A stretch of 64,000 nucleotides of DNA from Isochrysis galbana (GCA_018136815.1 CM030931.1:11667072-11731071), one strand, 5' to 3'; positions 10,431 to 21,460 are shown, counted from the first letter of the stretch. Numbers and translations: made by a program. The notes: generated by a model from the sequence alone, not told the origin.

Positions 10431-10826
10431 CGCGCGCCGCCTCCCGCCCTCGCCGCCGCCGCCCTCGCCGCGATGGGAAGCTTTCATGGACACCCCCCTG
10501 TCGCCGAAGCGACCGCGTCAAGGCGACCCGCCCGACCAGGTGGGCGCAAGAGCCAGCGGGCCGCGCCAGAGCACCACAGAGCGACCCAAGCCCGCATGCT
10601 GGCAACAGCCAGCATGCAGTACACCCACTCCACCCTCCACAGCCCAACCAGCCACTCCACACCAATGGGACGCTCCATCAGGGGAGGCCTCCGGGCCCGG
10701 CCCCTACACAGCCGCGGTACCGCCCTCGTGCTCCGGCACGAGGCACGAGGGGCTGGCCCGGCACCATCATGGACAAAGCCCCCATGGGGAAGTGTCACAT
10801 CAATGCGAAACAACAACAGGAAGTAA
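10425..10826 (+). CDS. MERA-type ORF, possible element ORF1 N-terminus
   Basis: Starts MERAPPPALAAAALAAMG directly after hairpin H1 and runs 133 codons. It is rich in Ala, Pro, Arg and Ser, with no domain I recognise. Similar starts (MERAPLPSS at 49995, MERAATAPE at 12671 minus and 51462 minus, MERAAAPHL at 55514 minus) follow the same kind of hairpin. The best-preserved member, near 12.6 kb, continues into sequence shared with the ORF1-like gene at 40.5 kb. Function unknown; an ORF1 or gag-like nucleic-acid-binding N-terminus is an inference. Confidence 0.35.
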   Translation: MERAPPPALAAAALAAMGSFHGHPPVAEATASRRPARPGGRKSQRAAPEHHRATQARMLATASMQYTHSTLHSPTSHSTPMGRSIRGGLRARPLHSRGTALVLRHEARGAGPAPSWTKPPWGSVTSMRNNNRK

Positions 10827-10958
10827 ACAGGACTGGGCCCCCAGGAGGGGAGGCCAGAACAAGGGAGAGGCTCCCACCAACAACACGAGACGACGAGACA
10901 ACAAGCGCGCCGCGCGCGCGCGAGAAGCAAATAGGACAGAGAGCCAGGAGGCCCAAAA

Positions 10959-11354
10959 TGTCAGAGCAAGGCTCATCTCACTCTTGGTGATGGCCTGCGA
11001 GGGCGCGCCGGCAGCTAGCGCGGAATGCGGTTCTTGCGGGGAGCTCATGGAGCTTTCCTCGGGGGTGACTACGGGCATGGTGATCGACGCACGACGCACG
11101 ACGCACGGAGGGCGCGGAAGTGTGGAAGGAGGCTTGTGGGAGGTGGTGGCAGGCGACTGGGGGTGGCTCAGGCGCGTGCTTGACTTGTATTGACTCGTTG
11201 ACTCGGGGTATAGACTCGGGAACTCGGGGGGACTCGCTTGGGAACACGGTGGGACTCGACGAAGTTGCTACAAAAATCACTCACAAGAAACCAAAAACCA
11301 AAGTCCTTGGGCTCAGAAAACTAACGTAAACACTCCGGAATCATACGATAAACA
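10959..11354 (-). repeat. Second LTR family, copy b (minus), cut by gap
   Basis: Reverse complement of 7225-7619: begins TGTCAGAGCAAGG at 10959 (the LTR end) and is truncated by the assembly gap at 11355. It contains the same internal ATG frame, MPVVTPEESSMSSPQE, on the minus strand. Confidence 0.75.
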
Positions 11355-11454
11355 NNNNNNNNNNNNNNNNNNNNNNNNNNNNNNNNNNNNNNNNNNNNNN
11401 NNNNNNNNNNNNNNNNNNNNNNNNNNNNNNNNNNNNNNNNNNNNNNNNNNNNNN
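11355..11454. other. Assembly gap (100 N)
   Basis: Exactly 100 N, a placeholder of unknown true size, placed inside LTR copy b. Confidence 1.
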
Positions 11455-11640
11455 CGCCATGCACTTGGGCTCCGTGCTGAGCGAGAGCAGGTAGCGCTTC
11501 TGGCACCCGATGCAGCACACGTACTCGCACCACGGACAAGCAGCCTGGCGCACGCGCGCGGCAGCGTGCCCGCGCACACCTCGCACGTCAGTTCCTTCCG
11601 CGGCATCCACCGCCCCCCCCAGCCCCCCCTCCCTCCACTC
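11455..11640 (-). pseudogene. RING/IBR-like zinc-binding fragment at gap edge
   Basis: On the minus strand, two frames together give KELTCEVCAGTLPR followed by CPWCEYVCCIGCQKRYLL and then EPKCM. The spacing of CxxC, CPxC and CxxC with a final KCM resembles RING/IBR-type zinc-binding modules, including some encoded by large DNA viruses of algae and amoebae. A one-base shift separates the two parts and the gap removes the C-terminal side. Only a fragment is left; family membership is tentative. Confidence 0.4.
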
Positions 11641-11828
11641 GGGTACAAAAGGTCTCCTTACTTGACCGCACACCCATACTGCGCGCAGACGAGCAAGCGC
11701 CTTTAAAAAAAAAGTACCATCTCACTTTCAAAGGATGAGCCTGCTGTTATGCCCCCCGGCCCTGAACTTCACCACTTACACTCCGGCGGGGGTGGTGCCG
11801 GTAGGGGGGTGCTGGGACACGAGCGGAG

Positions 11829-12671
11829 TCACCACGACGCGAAACCTCTTCCGCAACACCGCCCTCCCCGCGGGCGCCTCCCCCCTCGCCGCCGCCTCCT
11901 TCGCTTCCCCCCCCCTCGCCACCGTTTGAAACCGAGGGCGAGGGGGTTTGTGCTTCTTGGGTTGATTGTAGTGGGATGAGGGAGTGGGAGATGGAGTGAA
12001 GTGTTGAAAGAGGGCCCAAGGCAGGGCACTGAGTTGTAGGTACTTGTGGCCCACAAGCGTGGGGTGAAAACGGGAAGTGTATCAACATGTGACTTGAATT
12101 GAAATTTTTGGTGCTTTGAACAGAGGGCGGGGGGGGTCGTGCTGTTTGGGTTGGTTGAAGTGTGAAGGGGGAGTGGGAGAGGGAGTCTAGTGTTGAAAGG
12201 GTGCCCAAGGCAGGGCACTGAGTGATTGGTACTAGTGGCCCACAAGAGTGGGGTGAAGACGAGAATTCTGTCAACAAGTTGGAAAACAGAGGCATGGGGT
12301 GCTCTCCGTATGGGGTTGATGGTTGTGAAGTGCCCTCCCATGTTGGGTGCACTGATGGTAGAGGTTTCCACCATGGGGAGGGCAGCTGAGCGCTGAGCTA
12401 CCCTCCCACATGAGGTGCTCTTGGGGTGGAGAGGTTTCCCACTGTAGGAGGGGGTCTCAAAGACCCCCTGCATGATGCGCAGAGCCATGGTGGCAACCTG
12501 TTCGGTGCCAGTGCTCGCCACCCCGCGCGCTTGCGCGGGTGTGGTTTGGATGGGTTGGATGGGCTCTGAGAGGGCTTTCTGACGAGCCGCCTCGGGCGGC
12601 GTGGGGCGTCCCAGGTGGGGCGCGGTGGCGAGGGTCGCCTGGGGCTCGGGAGCGGTCGCGGCACGCTCCAT
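11829..12671 (-). CDS. MERA-type ORF, ORF1-like element protein
   Basis: 280 codons on the minus strand, starting MERAATAPEPQATLATAP just after hairpin H3. A segment MVETSTISAPNMGGHFT matches MEATPTISAPHGGGHLT in the ORF1-like gene at 40.5-41 kb, showing that the two belong to one family. The downstream half is built on a tandem duplication (period 189 bp, 11944-12280), which encodes near-repeated peptides. The last part is basic (Arg-rich) and probably a random extension. No enzymatic motif. Likely the N-terminal part of an element-encoded nucleic-acid-binding protein. Confidence 0.45.
   Translation of the reverse strand: MERAATAPEPQATLATAPHLGRPTPPEAARQKALSEPIQPIQTTPAQARGVASTGTEQVATMALRIMQGVFETPSYSGKPLHPKSTSCGRVAQRSAALPMVETSTISAPNMGGHFTTINPIRRAPHASVFQLVDRILVFTPLLWATSTNHSVPCLGHPFNTRLPLPLPLHTSTNPNSTTPPALCSKHQKFQFKSHVDTLPVFTPRLWATSTYNSVPCLGPSFNTSLHLPLPHPTTINPRSTNPLALGFKRWRGGGKRRRRRRGGRRPRGGRCCGRGFASW
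11944..12280 (+). repeat. Tandem duplication, period 189 bp
   Basis: GCCCAAGGCAGGGCACTGAG occurs at 12014 and 12203, with matching flanks on both sides (TGGGTTG upstream, TGGCCCACAAG downstream). The two units differ at many positions, so the duplication is old. Confidence 0.8.
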
Positions 12672-12693
12672 AGTTCAAACTATAACAATAGTT
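12672..12693 (-). promoter_or_regulatory. Hairpin leader before ATGGAGCG (copy H3)
   Basis: On the minus strand AAACTATTGTTATAGTTT (7-bp perfect stem, 4-base loop) is followed by GAACT and ATGGAGCGTGCC. Copy H4 at 51.47 kb is identical here. Further upstream (12695-12760) two more AT-rich inverted repeats built on CAAAATTT are present. Confidence 0.6.
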
Positions 12694-12927
12694 TTGAAAT
12701 TTTGATCAAAATTTAGGTGCCCAACCCTCAAATTTTGACAACAAAATTTGGGCCCTTCCAAAACAAAACTTACGTCATAGCCAAGCGCGGACAGCACTTA
12801 GCACTTGCACTTGTACACTTGTACTTGTACTTGTACTATTCGGGTTGGTATCTTTGTTGTATTCAGGCCTTTCGGCCATGAATGTTTCGGCATGGGCACG
12901 AGCCTTCTTCGTTATAATAATAAAACA

Positions 12928-13040
12928 TCTGAGCGTTAGTACCACTACCGCCTCTAGTAGGGGCTCCGTTTCCGTCGATGGGCTAAGGTATCTCAGCACT
13001 AAGGTTATACTAACACAACAATAAAACTCTGACGCTCCCC
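12928..13040. repeat. Dispersed repeat containing an empty insertion site
   Basis: 12990-13040 (minus) matches the left flank of the small TIR element at 21145-21344 and contains one uninterrupted copy (13004-13011) of its 8-bp target AGTATAAC. The neighbouring segment 12928-12960 matches the minus strand of 48260-48300. Confidence 0.7.
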
Positions 13041-13115
13041 CATCGCCAAATGCGAAGCCGGCGGCAGGATGGTTGGGACCGGGGAGGGGGAGGAGGGGGG
13101 GAGGCAAAACGGGCA

Positions 13116-15258
13116 TGTCGAAGAAGCCTTGCTCCGATCCGTGTCTACCCCACCGGCTGCAGGAGTGGGCCGACTCTCACGGCCGACGGCCGATGGAATC
13201 GGACGGTGAAGCGATCGCCTCGTGGCTCCGCTCGCTGCATGGCACGGAGTACTCGCGTAAACCAGCGGACGGGCTGTGCAGGCAGGTCGCGAGACTCATC
13301 GCGCGATCCTCTCCCATTACACCCTCGGCCAACCTCGCAATTGGTGGCGCAGGCAGTGTGGGGACTTAGCTCTCGTGAGCGCTCGACACGACGGCTGATG
13401 GGGCGCTTGGTTCGACGCCAGATGCCGCGAAGCGGCCAGCGCCAGAGGCTGATGGTACGCGCTCGGCCAAAGCAGCGCGCAGTGCTGAGGGGCGCCAGTC
13501 GTCGCTCCGCGACTACAACCTCCTCCACGCGAATGTTGCTAAGAGCTACCGATCGCTGGAGCCTGAGATGACTGACCGAGAAGCGCAATCCGAGGGGGCG
13601 GTGATCGAGGGAGGGCCGCCGGCAGCAGAGGATCTGCCGGCAGTGGCCAAGGGCACTGTCTCCGACGCAGCAGCCGCCTCCGATGTAACGATGGTCGCCA
13701 TCGCCGCTGCCGCCACAGGGAAGAAGCGCGGTCGGCGTGAGCGCCGGGGCAGCGAGCGCGCCACACAAGCCGAATATGCAGACCTGGGCGGGATGGAGGG
13801 AGGGCCCTCTACAGGCGGTGCGCGAGCTAGTCGAGAGTACCCGCTCACACACCCCGAGATCTACGCACACCTCGGTGTAGCGCCTCCGCGCGGGCTGTTG
13901 CTGCACGGCCCGCCAGGCTGCGGCAAGGCGTTGCTCGCGTGCGCAATTGCGGGTGAGCTTGACATTGGATTTGTCCGCATCTCAGCGCTTGAGGTCGTTT
14001 CGGGCATGTCAGGCAAGAACAAGGCCAAGATCCGACAGGTCTTTAGAGAGGCACGCGAATTGGCTCCCGCACTCCTTTTCCATTGACGACATCGCGCATA
14101 AGCCCGCGTCGGCGCAGCGCGAGATGGAGAAGCGCATTGTCGCCCAGATACTTACATGCATGAACGAGCTGGCAGCCGGTGGCGGCTCGCAATTCGACTC
14201 GACCACATCAGGTGGTACTCCTGATGCGGCCAACCCGATTGTCATCGTGATCGGTGCGACCAATCGGCCTGATGCGCTCCACCCGGCATTGCGCCGCGCA
14301 GGCCGCTTCGACCGCGAGATTGCGCTTGGCATTGCCGGCGTTGCGGCACTCGAGCGCATTCTATAGGTGAAGCTCCGCACATCCACGCCGTAGCTCTTCG
14401 CCGCCTCACGTGCCCGCTATGCGCGTGCTCACTCGCCGCACGTACCCGATGTCACTAGGTAATGACTCGCGGCATGCGTCTTGCCTCAGACGTCGATGTT
14501 CTGGAAAGTGCCCGAGGCTGCATTGGCTTTGTTGGTGCTGATCTCGCGGCACTATGCAAGGAGGCAGCCGTAGTGGCGGTGAACCGCATCTTTGGGGAAC
14601 TCTTCACGACGCCGGTCAGGGGCGAGGCACCAACAGAGGTGGCAGGAGCGGATGCGAAGGAGCTGATAGTCACGCCTACCACCATGCCAGGCGGGGGCGA
14701 GGCCGTTAGCACGGGGCTCTCGCGCGGTATGGCGGCTAGCGCGGTGTTGCGCCGCACCGGCGCACTCACCGCACCGGCGCACTCACCGCCGAGGAGCTTG
14801 CGCTGCTGGCCGTCGATGTCCGATTTTGAGGCGGGCATGGCCAAGGTGCAGCCATCCGCCGAGCGGGAGGGCTTCACGACGGTGCCCAATGTCACTTGGG
14901 CCGATGTCAGTGCGCTGGCCGACTGCTCACACTCATCCACGAACCCAGCCGCATGCAGGCACTCGGCTTGGATTCATCATGCGGCGTACTCCTCTACGGC
15001 CCGCCAGACTGCGGCAAGACGCTGCTGGCCAAGTCGGTTGCAAATGAGCCGGGCGCGTCATTCATGTCCGTCTCGGGCCTTGAGCTGCTCAACAAGTGGG
15101 TGAGAGCGAGCGCGCCGTGCGCCTGCCCTTTGTCCGGGGCCGCGCATCGGCGCCATGCTGCACTTGTCTGGTTGTCGACCAGGGGGGAGGAGGGATTGGA
15201 GCGATGGGCTGGCTACGCCGGGCCAAGACGCGCGATTAAGTTTGTGAACATGTCAGCC
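13116..15258 (+). pseudogene. NVL-type AAA ATPase gene, decayed
   Basis: The intact family (nuclear VCP-like, yeast Rix7) is a double-AAA ATPase that releases factors from pre-60S ribosomes. The ATG at 13116 opens a short N-terminal module (LQEWADSHGRRP...), similar in position to the NVL N-terminal domain. D1 follows: YADLGGME, then [16 protein letters not shown] (Walker A with Ala for Thr), VSGMSG, a frameshift near 14085 just before IDDIAHK (Walker B), then [16 protein letters not shown] and [20 protein letters not shown]. After a probable intron, GFVGADLAALCKEAA. D2 keeps [20 protein letters not shown] (Gly to Asp in Walker A) and LLNK, then degenerates into a frameshift and stops before Walker B. 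At least three frame breaks and two changed P-loop residues make a working protein unlikely. Confidence 0.8.
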
Positions 15259-15259
15259 T

Positions 15260-15880
15260 AATCTCTAGATATTAGGTATCTACTTGGCAAATCTCACTAT
15301 TAGTATCTAATAAGTTAGCCGATGTGCACTATTCAACAAAGAAGCGACACCGGACTTAGCGACCAAGGATAACGGTAAGCCGCGGGGGAGCCAAGATGCC
15401 CCCACCCGAGAAATCCAATGGGGAACCGTTAGGCCTGGCCCCCACACAGGGAAGGACCTGACCCAAGGCCACCACGGACTAACACAGGAGGCCTGCCCCA
15501 CCCCTCCCCCAAGCGCGAGGCCCAAAGTAGTGTACATGTGCCGACCCCCCGCAAAAAAAATTCTTGAAGGTGCCCGCAAAGCTACTGGTGTCACTCACTC
15601 CCCCGCGATTCCGGCGCCATCGCCTATAATATATACGCCCCTACCGCCACTCCCCCTCCCGCCACAGTGGCAAAAATGGGGGGTCCACCAACCACCGACC
15701 CTTGTCGGGCCCGCCGGGCGCTGAATCGAGATGGGATCACGCTCTCTTGCGGAGCCGATCGCCCTTTCTTCTGGTAAAAGAGTTCCAGTTCTGCAAGAAC
15801 ACTATTCGTAGACACCATCCATGATTCTCTTAAAAAGAGGGAATCGCTCTGGTTTCCTACGGGGTAAAAACTGTTGGTTA
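15260..15880. other. No gene recognised
   Basis: Balanced to GC-rich sequence with short proline-rich open frames and no visible domain or repeat tie to other parts of the window. Confidence 0.4.
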
Positions 15881-16379
15881 CGTTGAGGACCAGTGCTCTG
15901 AGTGTGAATCGAACGCTGCGTCAATCAATAGTTGCATGCAAGAGTGATACGTCCCCCCATGCGTGATATTCCGAGCTGCAACGCGTGCTAAGGTAGCGAC
16001 TAAGCGTAGAGTTGGGCACACCACCCACTTAATTTCGCTCAACATCTTCACCTTGGGATTTCCGGTGCGATCGCCCCATTTCTCGAGGACTCGGAGGTAG
16101 TCTGCGAGGAGCTCCGCGGGTGTCGGCTCCGGCTCCGCGGGAGGCCATTTGCGAGGCACGTGCGTGTGCGTGGAGCCATTGCGGGCGTGCCCTCGCGCGC
16201 GCTGGTTGCCACCTTGAATGCAGCGGCGCAGCGCTCGTCTCACACTCTTCTCCTCCCCCCCCCCCCCCTTTCGAGGCAGGTGTGCACATGGTGATTGCAG
16301 CTTATCACAGCCCGTGACTACTGCACATTGTCGACAAAAATAGCACCATATCGACAAAAATAGATTACAGGTGTGTATA

Positions 16380-16445
16380 ATATAGCCATGGACATTTGAT
16401 AGCTCAACTCGACTGATGTCCCACGATTGACGGAACGACACCTCA
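16380..16445 (-). repeat. Right inner inverted repeat
   Basis: Reverse-complement partner of 6191-6256. Confidence 0.75.
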
Positions 16446-16462
16446 TCACACACGTTGTTTAG

Positions 16463-16605
16463 GGGTCTAGGCCAAGATATCCGGATATATCTTTTGGATA
16501 TTTGGGCGGATTTTTTGGCATTTGGATATTTGGTGGATATTTGGGGACGGACTGCGCCCCAACCCAAAAACAAAACCTTTTCGTGGGCGGGGGCCCGACT
16601 GTATT
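16463..16605 (-). repeat. Word array, ATATCC version
   Basis: Starts GTCTAGGCCAAG and contains GGATATTTGG-type words several times within 100 bp, then GCGCCCCAACCCAAAAACAAAACC. Nearly identical, inverted, to 50215-50345. On the minus strand both copies are open and share the peptides QISTKYPNA and KSAQISKRYIRISWP. The 63.6 kb copy has the same scaffold but a different word (ATATGTAG), which destroys that peptide. Confidence 0.7.
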
Positions 16606-16687
16606 TCGCGCACCGTCTTCGAAGGCCTGAAATTCGGTATTTTTCGAAAATTTCGCCGGACAACCCCCACTTTTTTTTGCTGATCCA

Positions 16688-16782
16688 TCCTACCGGAACC
16701 AATAGGGAGCTTATTTAGCCTATCATTCACCCATTGCAGCTGGTGCCCTCCGCAGCCCCACAGTGAGTGACCGGGCTACTTC
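16688..16782 (-). repeat. Right outer inverted repeat
   Basis: Reverse-complement partner of 5093-5190, ending AGTGAGTGACCGGGCTAC. Confidence 0.75.
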
Positions 16783-17093
16783 TTCACCCCCTGTGGCGTC
16801 GAGGCGAGGGTGTCTGTCCGCGGTGATCCAAAGGGGCCTGCAGGCTCCGCCACTTCAACACATACCCCTTGGCCTGCATCCCACGTGGCAGGGTGCAGGG
16901 CATCTTTGGGCGCGCGGATGGCGGCGCGCACCTCCTCCCCCGCCATCTCTTTTGTTGAGTGACAGTTGGCATGGCGCGCGAACTCAACTCTCCCCACTAG
17001 AAGAGTTTGAGAGTCCTGGCTCAACAGTAACTCAAGAGCGGCGACTCAAGAAATCTCGCAGTTGAGCCACTCTTGGGTCACTGTTGAGATGCC
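16783..17093. other. No gene recognised
   Basis: Mixed composition; contains repeated GAGTT/TTGAGTC words around 16990-17090 but no convincing gene. Confidence 0.35.
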
Positions 17094-20000
17094 TCAAAAC
17101 CCCCCGAATGACTTGGCCAAACTCCCGTCGAAAAATTCCAGCGGAAAAATGTCAGTGGCCACACGTTCGCAAAGCAGGCGGTAGCGGAGGATGACAAAGC
17201 CGCGATCTGTCCGGCCGCGCCCACCGAGCGACTCGCCCATTGCTGCACTGTACACCCTTATCGCACAGGTCACATCGGCGCCCCCAGCATCGCCGCCGCT
17301 ACAGTCGAACGACTGCACCAGCTCGTCTGCCACAGCACACACCCGGCGCAAGCTGACGCCCAGCATCCCCGAGGCTGCGCGTAGTGCCACGCTGAATGTG
17401 CATCGAAACCCCCTTGAAGTAGCATCGCGCGTGCAGGAAGCCAAGCCGCCGCCCAGCGAACGTCGGGGGTGGGGAACTGCGAAAGCGACGCGAGGCGCAG
17501 CCGCTCAAGCGCGCTTCCACCGCCGTCATATATTTCGGTATCATTGTATCCAGAGGTGCCCCCGGCTGATAGGAGCTGCTCCAGCGCCTCAGCGGCCCCA
17601 TCGCGACGCAACCGTAGTGCATGACACGCGGTGGAGAGGAACGCGCACTCCAAGTTGGCTGCCACTGAATTCCCATCGCGCAATACAGCGATGGGGTTGG
17701 AGTTGCTACCCTACGTAACGCTGACTTGTACTTGCGGGCGTATGAAGCGCGACGTGCGCAGGGCACTGATGTAGACGGTGGCGGCAGCACGGGCCTGGGA
17801 ATTGCTAGACATGCCGATTCCGACGAGGAGGGTGCCTTCAAGGTTGCCTAGTGCGATCCTTCGGCTGCGCTGGACGCGAACAATGAACCGCCTCGCCCAC
17901 CCTGCGCAGGCTTCACACATCCATCTTGACCACGCGCCGCATGCGCTCGGAGCGAGGGTTGTGACGATGCCGGCATATCAGTAGAGCAGTTACCTGATGC
18001 TTTCGTGGCCGTGGTGGTGCTCGAAATTGGGGCGCCGCCGGCTCGATCAAAATTTTCCTAAGGGCGAAAGACTGGACACCGAGGGACATCGAGGTCGGGT
18101 GCCGTCAGCACTCCAAGAGCGCATGTCGACGGACGAGCACAAACCGACGTCGCCACAGGAGTCGGCTGGTGCTAGCACCCGTCGCGTTGGCAAGCGCCGG
18201 CTGCTTGGCGGTCCTCAGTATCTGCAGGGATGGCGGGAGAGGTTGACGTGCTCCGCTCTAACAACAACGTCTGGTCCGCTTAAGGCGCATCTCGCTCCAA
18301 GCTCCGCTAGGACGTCCCATCCGGCTCGGGCTGTTGGTTGTCGGCGTCAATGCCTCGGACCATATAGCCACCAGCGGCATCGGCCTGGCCGCTTTCATCG
18401 CAAAGGCCGCCGGCTCCGCGAGCGACCAAGTCGCTCCGGCCGCCAGGTAAGCGCCCCGAGGCGCCCGACTTGGGCCGAGTCAGCGCTTCCAACCATTCTG
18501 CAAGCTCTGAGGCCTTGTTGCGGTCGGCCTGCCCATTCAAAGATGCAGCGCTGATAGTGGGCCACAAGTCTGCGAACTGTGTGGAGAAGTCCTGCGACCT
18601 ACGAGCTGCAGCACTTGCCTCAGCATGCCCACCGAATGGCGGCACCTCAGCCGTGCAATTGCACGTTGGTGCGCTCGCATTGCCGGCCCGAGCTGTTGAG
18701 GAGTCCCAGCCGGCACCCGAGCTGGTGACGGATTGTGCTAGATGCGCTATAACGGCGGCAATGGTCGTTAGAGGAATAGAAAGCAGTGTGGGAGGGACGA
18801 GGGGCAATTCGTTAATGGCTTGAGTAGGGGGGGCCGCCTGTTGGTTAGCCGGCCATGATGGCGGGGTGTATGGCGGATCAGTGTGACGGCTGCATGCCGG
18901 TATGTAGGAGGAGCGAACGTTGCTGCCGCCGGGGCGGCTCCGGGCAAGCGAGGTGGCGCTAGAGATATTGCTCCCGCCGGGTGCCCATGGCTCGCCCTCG
19001 CTGCCGCAATCTCCACCGCCGGTGCACTGCAGAAGCAACAATGCCAGGAATCCCCTCATCTCGGCCACCGAGAAATGCGGTGGTTCTCTAGCACCCAGTC
19101 GCCACGCCTGGTCTATGTGCCCACGCGCGAGGGTTTCGCTCCAGCATCTCGTGTCGCCGCGCCGTCAAGCCATAGGCTTCCTGTCGTAGGCGTGTATTCA
19201 CTCGCGGTATTGTCGCAGCCGCAGTCGTCGCGAGCGCTGCTCCTCTCTTCCGTACACAGACCGGCCGCTCCACCCGTGTTCATCTCGATCACCGCACCAT
19301 CTTCATGAGCCCCGCGAACTCTGAGTGCCGTCATTGACGCGGGGTGAAACGGGACATATGCCGGCTCCTCCTCCTCTCCGCCGCTAGCAAATGGCCCGGC
19401 GCCGGAGTGAGTTTCCATCACGTCCTGCATTGCAGACCCCCCCACCCTCTCGACCTGCCATCTGCACTGCCAAGCATGCCGGCTCCGCAAAACGCAACGA
19501 TGCTCTCACCATCCTCTTGCATAGGTCCACGTCCGACAGCTCGCTTCTCGCGACCGCGGCCAGCTGCCAACTCAAACGGCGAGCGAGAGACGAGTTGCAG
19601 AAAATGTGCCAAAGCGATGGGGCTCCCCCTCGCCCCTAAGCCAGGTGGCGAGTGGGCGCCTACCTGCCATGCCACCATAGCCTCGGCAGGTGTGCCTGGT
19701 GGAAGCGGGGTGGCTGGCTGACGCAGCACGGTGTGCGACAGAGCGTTCAAGCCGCAAGTCGTTGGCGGCGGCATGCCAACTTGAGGGGCAGACGCGAGGG
19801 AATGTGTGGCGGCACCGGGCGCCCGTGCACAGGGGGCGTCGCCCTCTGCATCGGCGGCGCCCTCCACAGCTGGCCCATCTGTTGTAGCAGAGATGTCGTC
19901 CCGCGTTCCCTACATAGCGGCCGCTCGCTCGCTGACCGGCGGCAACGACGCTGCGGCGTCTCCGTCCTCCAGATCTATTTCGCCCCTCGCCGATGCCGCC

Positions 20001-20634
20001 GATTCCGGAAGCGTGAAAGCGACATGCTGCAGCGCCTCAAGCAGTGCAAGTAGCAGCTTGCGCTCCTCAGAAATTGCCAGCAAGGCATGCTTCGAAAACG
20101 CGCCCGGCAGTGCCTTGGCGAGTGCGGCAAGCCCGCGCCGGCCGGTCTACGAGCGAGTGCAAGGCAGATACACAGCTTCGCCACGTAGAGCTCTGCTACC
20201 TCGGCGGTCACGCGCGCCAACGGCAGTGCGTCATCTGTGCTGTTGTGCTCTGTCGCCAGTTGTTTCTCAGTGAGGATCATCGCAAAGTTGAATGCCTCGA
20301 CAGCAGATCTCGCTGCGGGCGCGTGCTTTCGCGCGAATAGCACGAGTACATTGTAGAGCAGGCATGGCCGGCGCAGGGCCACCACCGGCGGCGCCATTCC
20401 GTGCTCAGCAGCCGCCTGCAGAGAGAGAACGAGATGGCGGCCGAGAGCACCTTCACAGCACACTGCAGGTTGTGCGCCCAGCCCGGCCTCGAGGAGGGGC
20501 CGGAGCGCGAGGCGCACACCATCGAGCAGTGACGCCCGCTCCGACGCGAGTGCTCCTGCGCTCGCGTACACCGAGAAGGTCCATTCGCCCTGGAGAGAGA
20601 CGACAGCAGCGCCGACGCCCACTGTTTGATCCAC
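17094..20634 (-). pseudogene. Large unrecognised gene, frame broken many times
   Basis: On the minus strand a coding-like signal passes through successive frames. It starts MDQTVGVGAAVVSLQGEWTF near 20634. It continues with helical, Ala/Leu-rich segments (LLYNVLVLFARKHAPAARSA and, in another frame, SEERKLLLALLEALQHVAF). A serine/proline-rich middle lies at about 18300-19070. The last part, DGNSVAANLECAFLSTACHA, shifts frame near 17415 and ends DGSLAKSFGGF at a stop near 17094. The helical pattern would suit a HEAT/ARM-like scaffold, but no family motif is visible, so I assign no function. Whether the breaks are introns, errors or decay cannot be separated by eye. Confidence 0.4.
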
Positions 20635-20648
20635 CCGTATGGCATACT

Positions 20649-21080
20649 AGTAGGGGTGCACCATTAACAAAACAGAAATTTTTCTCCTGTACTCCTACAC
20701 TTTCCTTAACCCCTCTGCCACCAGCACGCTGAGTTTCTTCGCTCACTTTCTTCGGTGCTCCGCGCCGGGTTATAATGATTTCTGGTTTCTTATCGGTTAT
20801 CGGTGACATCAGCTGGTCCAATTTGGTTTCTTACGTATCGGCGGATTCTTGGGGTCCCCCCGACAAGCCCCCTCTATGCCACCCCTCGGTATGTAAAAAA
20901 TAAGTGTTGAGCCACGCGCGGCGCGCCCCTGTTGCGCGTACATGGAAGCTTTCTTGCTCATTCAGTTTCTTGTTCATGACCGGTGCCCTTTCGCTCTATG
21001 TAGGTTTCCTTGCACACGGACGGTCAATTTCCTTGTACACTGTCCTTAATGGGGTGGTTTCTTAATGATGCACCCCTACT
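20649..21080. mobile_element. Small non-autonomous TIR element, hAT-like ends
   Basis: Ends are AGTAGGGGTGCACCATTAA (20649) and, inverted, AGTAGGGGTGCATCATTAA (21062-21080), 432 bp apart. No coding capacity. GTATGG is found on both sides (20637-20642 and 21081-21086), but the spacing is not that of a clean target duplication. The TAGGGGTG ends resemble hAT termini; this is inference. Confidence 0.65.
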
Positions 21081-21144
21081 GTATGGTGGTCCGTGAATGG
21101 ATGACAGTGTTGCCGTCAAAGTTTTATTGTTGTGTTAGTATAAC

Positions 21145-21344
21145 CCTACATGTGAAACACAGGAATAGTGTTTTTTTTTCGGAAGTCGGAAGCCCAAAAC
21201 ATATGTTTTTCGCTGTTTTATTTCGGGCGCCCCCCCTACCCCGCACATCTTTTTTACACTGTTTTTCTTTGTTTTTTTTCGACGGCAAAAAACATACTGT
21301 TTTTGATGTTTTATTTCTAAGTTTGACTGTGTTTCACATGTAGG
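21145..21344. mobile_element. 200-bp MITE with 8-bp target duplication
   Basis: Perfect 18-bp terminal inverted repeats, CCTACATGTGAAACACAG at 21145-21162 and its complement at 21327-21344. AGTATAAC is duplicated directly outside (21137-21144 and 21345-21352). The repeat at 12990-13040 (minus) carries the same left flank with a single AGTATAAC, an empty site. The interior holds a diverged direct repeat (AAAACATA...GTTTTATTTC twice). The 8-bp duplication is usual for hAT-superfamily elements; no transposase is encoded. Confidence 0.85.
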
Positions 21345-21402
21345 AGTATAACCTTAGTGCACTATTCGTGCTGCGGGACCGTAGCCCTTCGACGGCAACG
21401 GA

Positions 21403-21460
21403 CCCCCTACCCCGCGATGGGGGTGTGCGCGGTTGGCGCATGGCTCGTCCGTTGTATGTG
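21403..21460 (+). repeat. Dispersed repeat shared with 47222-47284
   Basis: Core CGCGATGGGGGTGTGCGCGG followed by TTGGCGCATGGCTCGTCCG in both copies, same orientation. Confidence 0.8.

Noticed and set aside
12672-12693. Helitron 3' end at the hairpin leaders
   Set aside because: Helitrons have a hairpin about 10 bp before a CTRR end; neither orientation of these hairpins shows that.
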